NCBI GenBank assembly: GCA_037693485.1 | Contig: CM075351.1 | Location: forward strand, 128,846,001-128,910,000 | Length of the DNA stretch: 64,000 nt | DNA from: Kitagawia praeruptora | Taxonomy: Eukaryota; Streptophyta; Magnoliopsida; Apiales; Apiaceae | Reading direction: 5' to 3' | The notes under the pieces: generated by a model | Database searches by the model: none | What the model saw: the letters and a program-made list of their open reading frames with translations, nothing else | Told to the model about the DNA's origin: nothing | Translations under genes and position numbers: made by a program | Shown here: positions 36,075 to 48,309 of the stretch, one piece after another | Layout: each line of letters opens with the position of its first letter | How positions within the stretch are numbered: the stretch's first letter is position 1

Positions 36075-37010
36075 TCACGGGAACGCTGCTCTGACAACGT
36101 CTCTGATCTGCACTACCATAGTGGTGACTACATCAACTATCTGAGCCCTCCATACTGGATCCCCTCTGTCTCCCAACATCCTCCTAATCTCACCAAGTGC
36201 CCGCAGCTCAATACTAACTATGCCCAAAGACAACCCATCTGGTATCACACCTCCTCCTCCTCTCGTCCTGTCTAACCTCTGCACAAGTGTATCTATAGTC
36301 CGACGGGACTCATCCAGCTATCCCTGTAGGGCAAAGTACTCTGACAAGAAAATAGCTGGCAACTGACCAGCTGGAAATATAGGTGCCTCCTGAGGTGGCA
36401 TAGCATCTGGGGGAGGTACATCTACAAGTGGGGGTGCATCCACTGGTGGAGGTGGTGGAGGTGCAAATGGTGGGGATGGAGGAACTGGCTCCGTGTCCGC
36501 ATCCTCGGAAGGGTCCTCCTCCAACTCATCCTCTGACAAGATAAAGTGTCCCGGTGGAGTGAACTGCTCAACTGGGTCCTCAAAAGGGTCAGGGCTAGGT
36601 AGAGGAGATGGAACTGGTGATGGCACTGGGACAGGTGGGACAGGAGTAGGAGTCACGTGAATGTCCCTCCACTCAATCGGCTCCTCAGGTATAACAGATA
36701 ACCTAGGCCTCTTACGCAAGGGCATCTCCTCCTCAGGAATATCCGACCGCACCCGAGAAGGTCCGGCCCCATCAGGTCCTACATATGGTCTACTAGAATA
36801 TGGCACTATGGCCACAGCATCCCTCTGCCTACGCTCCTCTGCCTCCTCAAGTCTCACTCTGATCTCGTGTCTCTCCGTGGCCTCTGCGCGAACTCTCCTC
36901 CTCAGGTCAGTGATAGCATACTCTGGAACCTCTACACCTACCAGCAACAAGTCTCTAAGCTCCTGCTCGGGTAGTCCTAGCCACTGGGGGTCCTGACCCG
37001 GCTCACCCAT
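36075..37010 (-). pseudogene. Proline-rich ORF upstream of gag in D
   Basis: From ATG 37010 (MGEPGQDPQWLG) the frame runs about 312 codons with a single TAG near 36318. The N-terminus has an Arg/Glu-rich helical stretch (about 30-65) that could form a coiled coil. A long acidic and Pro-rich middle follows, and after the stop comes a second helical part with an Arg-rich, Gly-run linker. It sits 180 bp after the PBS. Extra ORFs are known in some plant Ty3/gypsy lineages, but I do not recognise this one. It is GC-richer than its surroundings. Confidence 0.6.
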
Positions 37011-37190
37011 CTCCGCTCCCTATAATAAAACATAAAATTCTATTAGTAACGGTCTATAAAATTATATTATATGCTTAAAATAAATACTACCTGCGATATA
37101 CCACCCCTGAACTTGATGGAAGTTCACAATTTATGTTATAACTGATACATTTATTATTATCACTCTTGTTCCTGAGCATTACGACTCTTA

Positions 37191-37202
37191 GCTCTGATAC
37201 CA
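37191..37202 (-). other. Primer binding site of D (tRNA-iMet)
   Basis: Minus strand TGGTATCAGAGC, three bases from the 5' LTR end at 37206. Confidence 0.92.
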
Positions 37203-37205
37203 AAC

Positions 37206-38767
37206 TGTGACAGCCCCAAATCCGGGGTCATGAATCTGGGCCATCACGGACCAACTTCCATTCAAAATCAATATCTCTTGGGTTTTTTTTATATAATTAA
37301 TACTTATGCAATTGACCCCACAGTAATACACACACACACCAGTCATATGCTCAGAGAACAACATTCACCATAATAAAAGTTTAGAGTTAAACAGTTATTA
37401 CAAACCCAGAATCATACTTAAGTACATTGTTGAGTGATGCTTCTACAAGAAGCATTTCAACAACCAAATTTATTACAACCTTACACACTTACACACTTAA
37501 TATACATAAGATCACTAAACCCCTTGCGCTTGTCATCTACCTCGGGAACGGTCGCCAGTACTCGCTCAATAGGTCACCTTCCCCCTACCCTCTTGCGGGG
37601 TGTTCTGCGCAGTATCGGCATACCTAGCTGTATATAGGTAAGTAGCAAGAGTGAGCTATAATAGCTCAGCAAGATAATATTGTAAACTAGAATTTAAAAT
37701 ATACCAAGTATACATATATTTACATATGTAAGTGGTAACCAATTATGAACTTTAGGGGAGAATAAAACTCTTATTTAATAATACATCATCCACTTAATAT
37801 TATAAGAAAGAAATCTAGGGTAATACAGTATCAGTTTCTCTTCTTAATAATATACAATCAATATGACCTTTCCATGCAACAATTTATAAATTAATATAAA
37901 ATAGGTTTCTCTTCATCTATAACAATAATTCTATCTTTCATATCATTTTCTCTTTTCAGTATACCAATCTGACTTTATCATTGATTCTTTATTCCAATAT
38001 TTTGTAGGGGTTTTCACTGTTGCCGAATACGTGAGGCACGATGATCAGTCGCCCTCCGTATCCGTCCCATTTTACTACCGGTTGACGGAGGTAGGTCTGC
38101 CACCATCCCCCAGGAGGAAGGTCTACCACTACATCCTCCTTCGGCAACTCTTGGGCCGAAATGAAATATTAAGTGCTGGACTGTGCAACTTCCACACAGC
38201 CTCTTACGCTTACTGTTGCAAATTCCCCTTTTTGTCAAATCGTTATTCTACTTACTAAATGTCATTCCACATTTCCATTTTCTCACTTTCATTTCCACAT
38301 ATCATTTACTCATCTCATTTCCATTCTCGCACATTATTTCTATAAAATATATACATAACATAATACTTTGATTATGATTCAGACATCTCTTTTATATTCA
38401 AGAATTCAAATATGCTTTTATATCCATAACATATTCCGTCTACTTAAAGAGTAGTAATTAATAATCAAATAATATTTATAATACCACTAACACTAGAAAG
38501 AATATTTTTAATATAGTATTATAAACCATATAACCCTGGATAACAACTGATACCATTCTCTTCCATACCTCTTTAGTTTCCCAAAATCAAGAAAATATAT
38601 TCTTTGCAACATAACAACAATAGCATCATATATGTATATTCCATAATCATTTTTATTCCAAGAATAAATAATCTTCAAAGTAGGGATAGAAAAATCTTGC
38701 CTCTGTTCCTGTATCCTGACAGTAAGGCTGGTCCCTCTTCCGGAGTTTCTGTAAACACAAAAGGACC
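37206..38767 (-). repeat. 5' LTR of D, downstream portion
   Basis: Matches 30411-31970 with about ten differences. It is interrupted by G at 38768 and the rest is at 51223-52976. Confidence 0.93.
38763..38767. repeat. Target-site duplication of G, left (GGACC)
   Basis: Identical to 51218-51222. Confidence 0.96.
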
Positions 38768-39374
38768 TGTTAGGTCGAATACACAATATATAATCAAGTA
38801 CCGTATGAGTAAATAACAAGAACACACGTTTTAACTCTTAAAACTGTTTGGAATTAATAATTCCTCTCTCAGTGATGTAAAATATCACAGAGAGCTGCTT
38901 AGGTTACAAGAATGATATTCGTTCACGATGGATACCCTTCTAGGGTTAACCTAACTGTATTTATAAGATATACAGCTACGTACAATCGTAAATTGATTCT
39001 CCTAAAATTAAGCTATACAATTGATATCAATTACGATTGCTACACGTCTTCTAAGTCAACTCAATCTCTTTGACAGCTATCCAATCTTCAAAGATATCGC
39101 TTCCATATTAATATTAAATTAATCTTCAAACTCTGTTGACTTGTAGACGCTCCCAGTAGACAGACTTTAGCAAACTCTGTTCTCTCCAAGCTAACAGTGT
39201 TTGCGCTTCCATGTGTTCAGCTAACAGTGTTTACGCTTTCCTCTGTCAGCGTTTGTGCTTCCAGCTATCAGCGTATACTCAAACTCTGTTACAACTGCTT
39301 TCAATATCAAGTTAAACTCTCTTTACCTGTAACACTTAAACACTGACATTAAATCACATCAATTATATCTAACA
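38768..39374 (-). repeat. 3' LTR of element G
   Basis: 607 bp, TGTTAG...TAACA on both strands. CAG[AT]GTTT motifs (either strand) lie at 39128, 39172, 39195, 39225, 39281 and 39338. These are upstream of the minus-strand TATA box at 38958-38965. Confidence 0.96.
38958..38965 (-). promoter_or_regulatory. LTR TATA box (G, 3' LTR copy)
   Basis: Minus strand TATAAATA; the active copy in the 5' LTR is at 50801-50808. Confidence 0.68.
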
Positions 39375-39389
39375 ATCTCCCCCAACTTG
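39375..39389 (-). other. Polypurine tract of element G
   Basis: Minus strand AGTTGGGGGAGAT immediately before the 3' LTR. Confidence 0.85.
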
Positions 39390-39529
39390 TTCATTAGAAA
39401 AATGTACAAGTTCACAGTAATTGATGATGTCAAAACTAACAAATAAAAACACAGTGTTTAACATATAATCAGAGTTTAAACTTGACTTAGCAAAATTTAC
39501 AGAAAATTTGAATTACTTACAAATTCTGT

Positions 39530-42500
39530 CTACCTAACCTCCTCAAGATCTGGAGTTGTTCTGAGATAATCAATCAACAATCTCCTCTCAGCATTTTCAA
39601 GTTCAATCTCCATAGCTTCCTTGATCTCTCTTAAATCTGGATCATTCTCATCAGTTTGAAATATAGCAGCTCTGAGATCATAGATCTTGTTTCTTCTCAT
39701 TTCATTTCCCAACCTGATAAACTTCACTTCTTCAGACTTTACATTAAAATCCCAAGATCAGTCTTCAGCTTTGTAGTTCCTTTCTGCATTTCTATCAGAT
39801 TCCCATTCCAGTCTCTGTACTTCGGAACATATCTTTCAGCAGACTTTGATCCTGTAACAACTTTAGCTTTCTGCATATACTCCCTTATAGAATTAGCAAT
39901 AAGCTGTGTTCGACGATTTCTAACTCTGAAGATATGCAAGACATATTGAAGTTCCTCAAATAATTTTAGCTTGATTGCTTCTTCATTCACTCTATACACT
40001 GACCCATCTGCCATAAAGTATAGCAGAAAGTGAATGTCTAAGCTCCTTTGACGAACTAGCTGAACTGACTCCAACTTGTCTAGATTTTCTTGAGTAATAC
40101 CAGAACCAAGAGATACAAGTGCAGAGGGATCTCTTGGACTGTTACCAACCCTCAAATCTCTTCTTGAACCTAAGCCAGAAGTATTCCTGCCTGGTGGCTT
40201 TCCTGAACATGCAACATTATGTTGATATCCACCAGTCACTCCTGCTTCTTCTTGCACTGGAATCTTTGGCCTTGAAAAACCAGGTAAGAGTTTACTTTGA
40301 GTCTGTACAACTTGTGTAGCAACAGAGGTTGTAACTATCATTTTGCCCTTGCTCTCTTCACCAATTATCCCTTTTAACTTCAACTTGGAATCAAGAGAAG
40401 ACTTTCTAACCAGCTTTCCAGTATCTTCTTCTTCTTCTTCTTCTTGAATACCAGACAGTTTTTCTTTGATCTCAATTCCTTTCATTACAGGCCTTGAAGA
40501 CTTTGAAGCTCTAACAGTTTTCTTCACTTTCTTGGACTTTTGAGCTTTTAAATGCTCTTTCTGCAACAGCTTTTCTTCAGCTTGAATATCCTCAAGTGTA
40601 GCTTCAGCATTCTCTTCACGAAAGAGTTTTGCAGCCAATTCTTCATCTGTTTGTGGATTGTCAGTGAATGACAAATCCTTTGGCTTTGAACCAGAAGTAC
40701 TCTGAATATTTGTATCTATCACCAAATTCGGCTTTGACCTTAAAGACCTTTCATGTCCTTGTCTGGGATTTGCATTTCTTAAGCCCTTATCAGCATTGGT
40801 ACCTTCATCATCAAGAAAAAGCTTAGCATTAGCTAGTTGAGCTTTCTCCTCATGAGTAGCAACCTCTGTTCGAAGATCAACAATAGATTTCTGAGTATCA
40901 TCAAATCTATTATTCAAGGTTTTGATTTGAATCACTGTACCTTGCAAACAAGTGAATATTTCTGGATTTTTAATCTTCGAAGAATTTTCTTGGAGAAACA
41001 TAGCTGCCCTTCCAGGAGGAAAAATACAGTCTGACTTGTACCAATCAGCAGTTTGTTTGGCCAAATAATTGTCATCAATTTCATTTACAGAAGGCCCAGC
41101 AAAATCTGGTTTTTCTCCTGTTTTCTGACCATCAGCTTGAGTATGTGCTTTTTCAACTCCTGTACTGTTGTCTTCAATCGAATCACTCACAGACTCATTA
41201 GTAGAAGCAACAGAAGCAATATCTTCATCTTGAGCAACAACAGGTTCTTGAGCAACCTGTTTTCCTTTATCAGCTTGAATCTGCTCTGAAGAAATAACCT
41301 TCTCTGGTTTATCAATCTCCTCACCATGCTCAGAAACATGATGGGCATCAGAGTTTAATTCAGTGTGTGATGCAACCTCAGTGTCTTCAAGAACAACAGT
41401 AGGCCCATCAGCAACACCAGTATCAATAGAATGTGTAACCTCCATGAGTGGTGGAGTAGATGCTTCATGATTAAAAGAAATTGGAGTTTCAGCAAACTCT
41501 TCCATTGGAGACAAAACATCTCTAACATCTTCATTTTCTTGAACCTTAGCAGATTCTGGTTTAGCAATCTTGACTTCTGATTCTGGTAAAATAGGTTCTA
41601 TGATAACCTCTGTCTCACCAGTAGGAATATCAGTAGAGATTTTCTCTTGAGCCTCCTCAACATGCTCATCATCAGAATCAGTAAAGATGAGCCTTCTCCT
41701 TTTAGCTTGAGATACTGCAATCAGCTCATCATCTTCACTAGAACTGTCCTCAGCTTGTGGTGGTGAAGGTCTATTTGCTCTTTCTTTGAATCTTCTAGAA
41801 TAAACAGCCTTTGGAGATGTCTGTTTAGCCTTAGAATGTTTTGTGTTAAGTGCAGCATGCTTCTTCCTTTTGGACTTAGATGGAGGTTGTGGGTGAGTAG
41901 TAGTGACAGGGTTTGTTGGTTCAATATTCATTTGATCAGGTTGTGTTTGAGTTGATGTAGGATGAATTGGTTCAGTTTGTGTTTGAGGTAATATGGGTTG
42001 AACAGTGGTTGTTGGTGTTGGCTCAGGTGATTGAGTAGGTTGAGATGGTATGTTTTCTGTACGATCAGTGGCTAAAGGTTCAGGCATAGGTTGTGGTTCT
42101 GGTTGTTGTGTTTCATGTGGTTCATGGTGTGGTGATGGAGAATCTTGTGGCTGATTGACAAAGTTCTGTAATGCAAGTGGCAATACGAAAGGAGGTATGT
42201 CTTTACCAACATCTTTGTTAGTCATATCAGAGAATATTCTCTTAGTGACTCGAAAGGGTTGAATCTCATCAGCTTCATCAACTGTTAACCCAGGTACACA
42301 TGCATTGAACAAAAGTTGACAAAATCTAGCAAAGTAAACTGTAGTAGACTCTGACAACTTATCACCCAGATTCATTAATACATAACGACCAAAATCAAAA
42401 TTACTGCCATAGAGTAGAAAAATCCCCAATTTGCAGACTGTCCATTGGAATAGCATCCCAGTTGGTGACCTTCTTCTGGAATGTCCTGGTGATACAATCA

Positions 42501-42938
42501 AAGAAAAAGTTCCACTCTTTTCTCAGATTCGGCCTCCTCACACTGCCCAGCTTTGCAATTGAGTCCATATACCCAATCTCTGTTAGCATCTCTCTCAGAT
42601 TTTGCTCAGAGACAACAGCATACGAAGTATGTGTGTCGAAAGCCATGGCATCACGAACAGTTTGTGGAGTAATCACAAACTCTTGTTCTTCATGAGAGAA
42701 GATGATAGATGGAGTTCCATTTTCACCTCCTTCTATATACCTCGAGTTTTGCCAGAAGGTGACCACTTGAGAAGCAGATAGAGTAGCCGGTTCAATCAAC
42801 ACTTGTCCAATCTCAGAATCGCGAAGAAAGTTTTGCATTAGGTGAAACACCTCAGGAGCCCGGTCATTCTCAAGTAAAGCTGCATAATTGTTAGGCACAA
42901 AACGTAGACCAAACAAAGTGAAAGGTTTTGTTGCCATT
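39530..42938 (-). pseudogene. Env-like third gene of G, two frameshifts
   Basis: ATG 42938 (MATKPFTLFGLRFVPNNYAAL) is chosen by alignment with the A and C openings. A longer frame from 43018 would add a hydrophobic leader. The conserved N-terminal domain has LRKEWNFFFDC, FDFGRYVLMNLGDKL, VYFARFCQLLFNA and RIFSDMTNKD. Then come a Pro/Gln/Thr-rich stretch, acidic Ser-rich and Lys-rich coiled-coil parts, and a C-terminal helical domain. Breaks are a 1-nt shift near 42415 in a G/T homopolymer region and another near 39745; the last open piece is 39530-39727. Function unknown. Confidence 0.83.
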
Positions 42939-44978
42939 AGATCAAGAAATAAACAAAAAGCAACTGTGAAAATGATATGCAAGAAAGGTGTTTGCGAAAA
43001 TGCCAAAGTGAAAAACAAAGAAGTTCTCTGTTTTGGTAAAGTGAATATGAGTGGGTGAAAGTGATTGTGACAAAAAGTAATTTGAGTTGTAATTAAAAAT
43101 TAAACTCAAACGTTTTTACTTGAAAACACGCAACTGTTCCCTTGAAAAGTGTGAAAGTGATACATGATGATGAGTGAGTGGGTGAGAGTGAGACACGTGT
43201 CACACATGCAACGATTTACTTAATACACGCATAGTAAAAGCCATTATTACTGCTGTCATTCCATTTATCAAGGCACTTTACCACTAAATACACTAATTAA
43301 CAGTTGTCAATCACTCCATTTACTCTAAAATTTTTCAAATTATCTCAATGAAAATTTACCTTAGAGTACGTAACACAATCAATCAGTGTTTGTCAAATTT
43401 TCAACCTTTATCACAAAAACCCTTTCAAAAATGCACAGTCGTGATTTTTGTGTGTGAGTAGCAGAGTTTACCAAATCAATTTTTATAGCATCTAATATTT
43501 CATAAAATCCATAAATCAAAACAATAAACACTGAATGCACAAACTCTCATATTAAACACAGAGTATATGATGAATGCTAAACTCTGTAGTTCCTTAATTA
43601 CAGAAATCTGAATATCCCTGTTCCAGTTTATGTTCATGATTATCCAAGTAAGCACACAGTCATTATAGACAAAAAGATCAGGAGATAAACATCAAAGCAT
43701 CATTCAGTGAGTTACATGTCAAGGATTTCCTCACAAACTCTCACAGCACACAAGTGTTTAGGTGAAGTGTTTTCGCTCAAATTCAATCAGTAGAAGCAGA
43801 TACTACCATAAGCTTGAATTTCCACCAAATCTACACCACTTCGATTACATATATGCACAAATCAAAAGGACTTTGTTCAGGGTTGTAATTGAGTAAAATC
43901 AAACAGATGAGAAAAGATATTTTTCGAATGAGAATTCCTAACTGAACAATTTATCAGATCAAAATGTTCAGTCAAACGGTTAGTACATATTTGTACAAGA
44001 TGATCAGTATATATACCTCCCTTTTTTTTCTTTTTTTTTTCTTTTTTTTTTATAAATATATTTTTTTTATTTACATATATATATACCGAGTAAGACTTCT
44101 TTTCTTGAGAAATACTCACCTGCTTGAATTTGATTTATCAAAAGAATATAACTGCTCTTAATACTTCAGTATTCAAGAAAAATGAGCAGTTAATTAGGCT
44201 CAAAGGGGTTTACTAAGGGTCGTGTTTATGAACAGTGTTTATGATCAGTGTTCAAAGATGTTTTGAACAGTGTTTGAAGAAAGATGGTTAATCCTAGTGC
44301 CTTTATCATTTTCATGCACACATATATCATGTAGTCTCAAAATGGTTTAATGCAAGTTCTAGAGCAACATACTTACTGATGAACATCACACAGCAATAAA
44401 ATCTGATTGATATAAAATGTATCAATCACTTATTCGGCTCAAAATCTCACAGGGTGCAGACATGAACTGTTTCTCACCAAACTAAACAATGACACATCTC
44501 AAGTTTTAAAATTTTCACAAGTGCAAACAAAGAATCATCAAGAATCAAGTATGGCTTGGAAACAGAGTGTTACTAATCAGAGTTTAGAGTTCATCAATAT
44601 CAGAGTTATTCATGAGAGGCAATGCATACAGTATTCATAGATTCAGAGTTTAGGATCAAATAAACTAAGAGATGCTCTAAATATGAAACAGTATCATGCT
44701 GTGTTAACTTACTGCACAATTTCTGATTAGATCACAGTGACTCAGAAAGAATCTTGATTTTTCACTGAGAATCATGCTTCATACATTTTTCTTCATTGGT
44801 ATTTTCATTCAGACAAAAATCAACTCAGAATTCACAGAGTTTAACAAACATATTAACAGTGTATGACCAACAATCATGCTGACAGAGTTTAATTAACAAG
44901 GTTCACATAGCACTTTAGCAATTTACAGAAATATGAGCAACACATTTTATTAGAAAAGTTTGAGTCTAACCAACATGT
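42939..44978. other. Spacer of G between pol and env-like gene
   Basis: About 2 kb with no supported gene on either strand and no counterpart of the A/B antisense ORF. It contains a T-rich tract at 44020-44050 and many CAG[AT]GTTT copies on either strand (for example near 43383, 43451, 44233, 44268, 44580, 44645, 44837 and 44882). Confidence 0.65.
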
Positions 44979-47900
44979 TTAGTCAAAACCAGATACCATC
45001 CCTAGTTCATTGACCAGTCTTGTAAATGTTGCTTCACTTAGAGGCTTTGTGAAAACATCTGCAAGTTGTTGATCTGTAGGCACAAAGTGAAGCTCAATAT
45101 TGCCCTCCTCTACATGCTCTCTGATAAAGTGATACCTTATGTTGATGTGCTTGGTCATTGAGTGTTGTACTGGATTACCTGTCATTGCAATAGCACTTTG
45201 ATTATCACAGAAAATAGGTATCTTACTATACCTCAATCCATAATCCAGCAATTGATTCTTCATCCATAGAATCTGTGCACAGCAACTACCAGCAGCAATA
45301 TACTCTGCTTCAGCTGTAGATGTTGATATTGATTTTTGTTTCTTGCTGTACCAAGACACAAGTCTGTCACCAAGAAATTGACAGCTTCCACTTGTGCTTT
45401 TTCTATCAATCTTACAGCCTGCAAAATCTGCATCAGAGTAACCAAGTAGCTTAAAATCTGATTCTCTTGGGTACCACAACCCTAAGGTTACAGTGCCCTT
45501 GAGATACTTGAAAATCCTCTTCACAGCTGTTAAATGTGGTTCTCTTGGATCTTCCTGAAACCTTGCACACAGACAGGTGGCATACATGATATCAGGTCTA
45601 CTAGCTGTTAAATAGAGTAGAGAACCAATCATTCCTCTGTAACTTGTCATATCCACTGATGACCCTGTATCTTTGTCCAGTTTTGTTGCAGTTGCCATGG
45701 GAGTTGTTGCAGATGAACAGTCAAGCATGCCAAATTTCCTGAGAAGACTTCTGGTATATTTTGCTTGATTAATGAAAATTCCATCATCTGTTTGCTTCAC
45801 TTGTAAGCCTAGAAAATAGCTTAGCTCTCCCATCATACTCATTTGATATCTAGACTGCATGAGCTTGGCAAACTTCTTACAGAGTTTATCATTAGTAGAT
45901 CCAAAAATGATATCATCTACATATATCTGAACTAAGAGCAGGTCATTACCAGATTGAAAGTAAAATAGAGTTTTGTCAATAGTACCTCTGTGAAACCCAC
46001 TTTCTAGTAGAAATTTAGCAAGAGTTTCATACCATGCCCTTGGTGCCTGTTTAAGTCCATAGAGTGCCTTGTCTAACCTGTAGACATGGTCTGGATATTT
46101 TGGATCTACAAAACCAGGTGGTTGTTCAACAAATACTTCTTCTTCAAGTTTTCCATTCAGAAAAGCACTTTTCACATCCATTTGAAAAACCTTGAATTTC
46201 TTGTGAGAAGCATAGGCAAGAAACATCCTTATTGCCTCCAATCTGGCAACTGGTGCAAAGGTCTCATCATAGTCTATTCCTTCTTGCTGTGAATAGCCTT
46301 TTGCAACCAGTCTTGCTTTATTCCTTGTGATAACACCATCACTGTCAGTTTTATTTCTGAAAACCCATTTAGTACCAACAATGGATCTGTTCTTTGGCCT
46401 TGGTACAAGGGTCCACACTTCATTTCTCTGAAATTCATTTAGCTCTTCTTGCATTGCTGTTATCCAGTCAGCATCTTTAAGAGCTTCTTCTACTTTCTTT
46501 AGCTCAGTTTGTGACAAGAATGCATGAAACAGACATTCACTTGTTGTTGCCCTTCTTGTCCTTACTCTTGCATCTGGATCACCAATAATCAAATCAGGTG
46601 TGTGTGACTTAGTCCATTTTCTTGCAGAAGGCAGATTGCTTCTGTCATCATGTGATCCTCCCCCTTGATCCATGCTCTCCTGATTTTCTTGGTGCCTTTC
46701 TTCACTTTCTGATGCTCCCCCTGAATGTGACTGCTCAGAATTTGAACGTTCAGAGTTTGAATCAACAGAGTTTGATTCAGAGTTATCAACTGAGTCACTA
46801 TCAGTGTTTGAATTTTCACTTTGTTGTGATTCTCCATGCTCCCCCTCAACTGGTTCTTCCCTTGTTTCTGATTGAAAAGTCTCTTCAGTGTTTACCAGTA
46901 GAGGTTCAGAAATGATCTCAACAGTGTTTGTCAGATCTGTCTCATCCGAGTTTAATAAATCTTCATTTTCAAAGTGCAGTTGATCATGTTCATTAACATC
47001 TTCAAGTCCAGTTATTTTCTTGTCATCAAATGACACATGAATAGACTCCATGATCACTCTAGTTCTCAGATTATAAACTCTGAATGCTTTAGTTGACAGT
47101 GGATAGCCAATAAAAATTCCTTCATCTGCCTTTAGATCAAATTTGATCAACTGTTCAGGATGAGTCTTCAACACAAAGCACTTGCATCCAAAAATATGAA
47201 AATATTTTAGATTTGGCTTTTTCTTTTTCACCATTTCATATGGTGTTTTACCATGCTTGTTGACCAGTGTTGCATTCTGAGTAAAACAAGCAGTTTGAAC
47301 TGCTTCTGCCCAGAAATATGTTGGCAATTTTGCTTCATCTAGCATGGTTCTGGCATCTTCTATCAAGGTTCTGTTCTTCCTCTCCACTACACCATTTTGT
47401 TGTGGAGTACCAGGTGCAGAAAACTCTTGTTTGATTCCTTTACTCTTGCAAAACTCTTCCATTGATGAATTTCTGAATTCAGTTCCATTGTCACTTCTGA
47501 TTATCTTCACTTGATTCTCTGACCCTTTTTCCAGTTGTATTATATGTTCTGTCAGTGTTAATGCAGTTTCATCCTTCTTTGCTAGAAAATACACCCATGT
47601 GTATCTGGTGTATTCATCAACAATGACTAGAGCATATTTCTTCTTTCCAAGTGACATGACATTCACTGGTCCAAAAAGATCAACATGTAGAAGATGATAA
47701 GGATCAACAATTGAAGACTCAGATTTGCTCTTGAAAGAGGCTTTTCTCTGTTTGGCCTTTTGACAAGAATCACACAGGCCTTCTACATTCAACAATGACT
47801 TTGGTAGTCCTCTTGCAAGATCATTCTTTATGATCTCATTGATGTTGTTCAGATTCAAATGAGAGAGTTTCTTGTGCCACTTCCAACTCTCTTCACTGGA

Positions 47901-48299
47901 CATTCTTGTTGACAGACACACTGCTTTGCCATCTGAGTTTGTTGACAATTTTATTTCATAGATGTTATTGTGTCTGTTTCCAACTAGAGCAACTTTCCCT
48001 GTAGATTTACTGATAACTTGACAATATTCAGGCTGAAAATCTACATGATATCCTCTGTCACAGATTTGACTCACAGATAGCAGATCATGCTTGAGTCCTG
48101 GAACCAGAGCTACATTTGTGATGATGACACTTCCAAGATTAATATTGCCATATCCCAGAGTATGTCCTATGTTGCCATCTCCATAGGAAACTTTTGGGCC
48201 AGCCTTCTCCTCATACTCTGATAGCATGGCTTTATTTCCAGTCATGTGTCCTGAACATCCACTGTCCACGACTAGGGTACTAACCCTGTTGCCCTGCAA
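44979..48299 (-). CDS. pol: Pol polyprotein of element G, intact
   Basis: 1,106 residues with no stop. Protease DSG at about residues 12-14 (VVDSGCSGHMTG), GAG-pre-integrase zinc motif HKKLSHLNL...CDSCQKAK, integrase HVDLFGPVN, RSDNGTEF and GVVERKNRTL (all catalytic residues present). An acidic Ser-rich linker (about 430-600) holds three GGGGGAG runs on the coding strand. RT follows with FQMDVKSAFLNG and YVDDIIFGS, then RNase H with YSDADFAG, AEAEYIAAG, CDNQSAI and LADVFTKPL. No ATG lies near the start. The frame is +1 relative to gag, which ends 11 nt upstream. It makes and integrates the element's cDNA in virus-like particles. Confidence 0.94.
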   Translation of the reverse strand: MQGNRVSTLVVDSGCSGHMTGNKAMLSEYEEKAGPKVSYGDGNIGHTLGYGNINLGSVIITNVALVPGLKHDLLSVSQICDRGYHVDFQPEYCQVISKSTGKVALVGNRHNNIYEIKLSTNSDGKAVCLSTRMSSEESWKWHKKLSHLNLNNINEIIKNDLARGLPKSLLNVEGLCDSCQKAKQRKASFKSKSESSIVDPYHLLHVDLFGPVNVMSLGKKKYALVIVDEYTRYTWVYFLAKKDETALTLTEHIIQLEKGSENQVKIIRSDNGTEFRNSSMEEFCKSKGIKQEFSAPGTPQQNGVVERKNRTLIEDARTMLDEAKLPTYFWAEAVQTACFTQNATLVNKHGKTPYEMVKKKKPNLKYFHIFGCKCFVLKTHPEQLIKFDLKADEGIFIGYPLSTKAFRVYNLRTRVIMESIHVSFDDKKITGLEDVNEHDQLHFENEDLLNSDETDLTNTVEIISEPLLVNTEETFQSETREEPVEGEHGESQQSENSNTDSDSVDNSESNSVDSNSERSNSEQSHSGGASESEERHQENQESMDQGGGSHDDRSNLPSARKWTKSHTPDLIIGDPDARVRTRRATTSECLFHAFLSQTELKKVEEALKDADWITAMQEELNEFQRNEVWTLVPRPKNRSIVGTKWVFRNKTDSDGVITRNKARLVAKGYSQQEGIDYDETFAPVARLEAIRMFLAYASHKKFKVFQMDVKSAFLNGKLEEEVFVEQPPGFVDPKYPDHVYRLDKALYGLKQAPRAWYETLAKFLLESGFHRGTIDKTLFYFQSGNDLLLVQIYVDDIIFGSTNDKLCKKFAKLMQSRYQMSMMGELSYFLGLQVKQTDDGIFINQAKYTRSLLRKFGMLDCSSATTPMATATKLDKDTGSSVDMTSYRGMIGSLLYLTASRPDIMYATCLCARFQEDPREPHLTAVKRIFKYLKGTVTLGLWYPRESDFKLLGYSDADFAGCKIDRKSTSGSCQFLGDRLVSWYSKKQKSISTSTAEAEYIAAGSCCAQILWMKNQLLDYGLRYSKIPIFCDNQSAIAMTGNPVQHSMTKHINIRYHFIREHVEEGNIELHFVPTDQQLADVFTKPLSEATFTRLVNELGMVSGFD

Positions 48300-48309
48300 T
48301 CACAAACAA

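Noticed and set aside
36661..36996. 111-codon ORF antisense to the Pro-rich ORF of D
   Set aside because: It is a GC-rich shadow of the sense frame, with no promoter, homologue or second copy to support it, unlike the A/B antisense gene.
43964..44161. Plus-strand ORF in the spacer of G, at the place where A/B have the antisense gene
   Set aside because: It is composed of poly-T-derived Phe/Tyr codons and shows no similarity to the A/B antisense protein.
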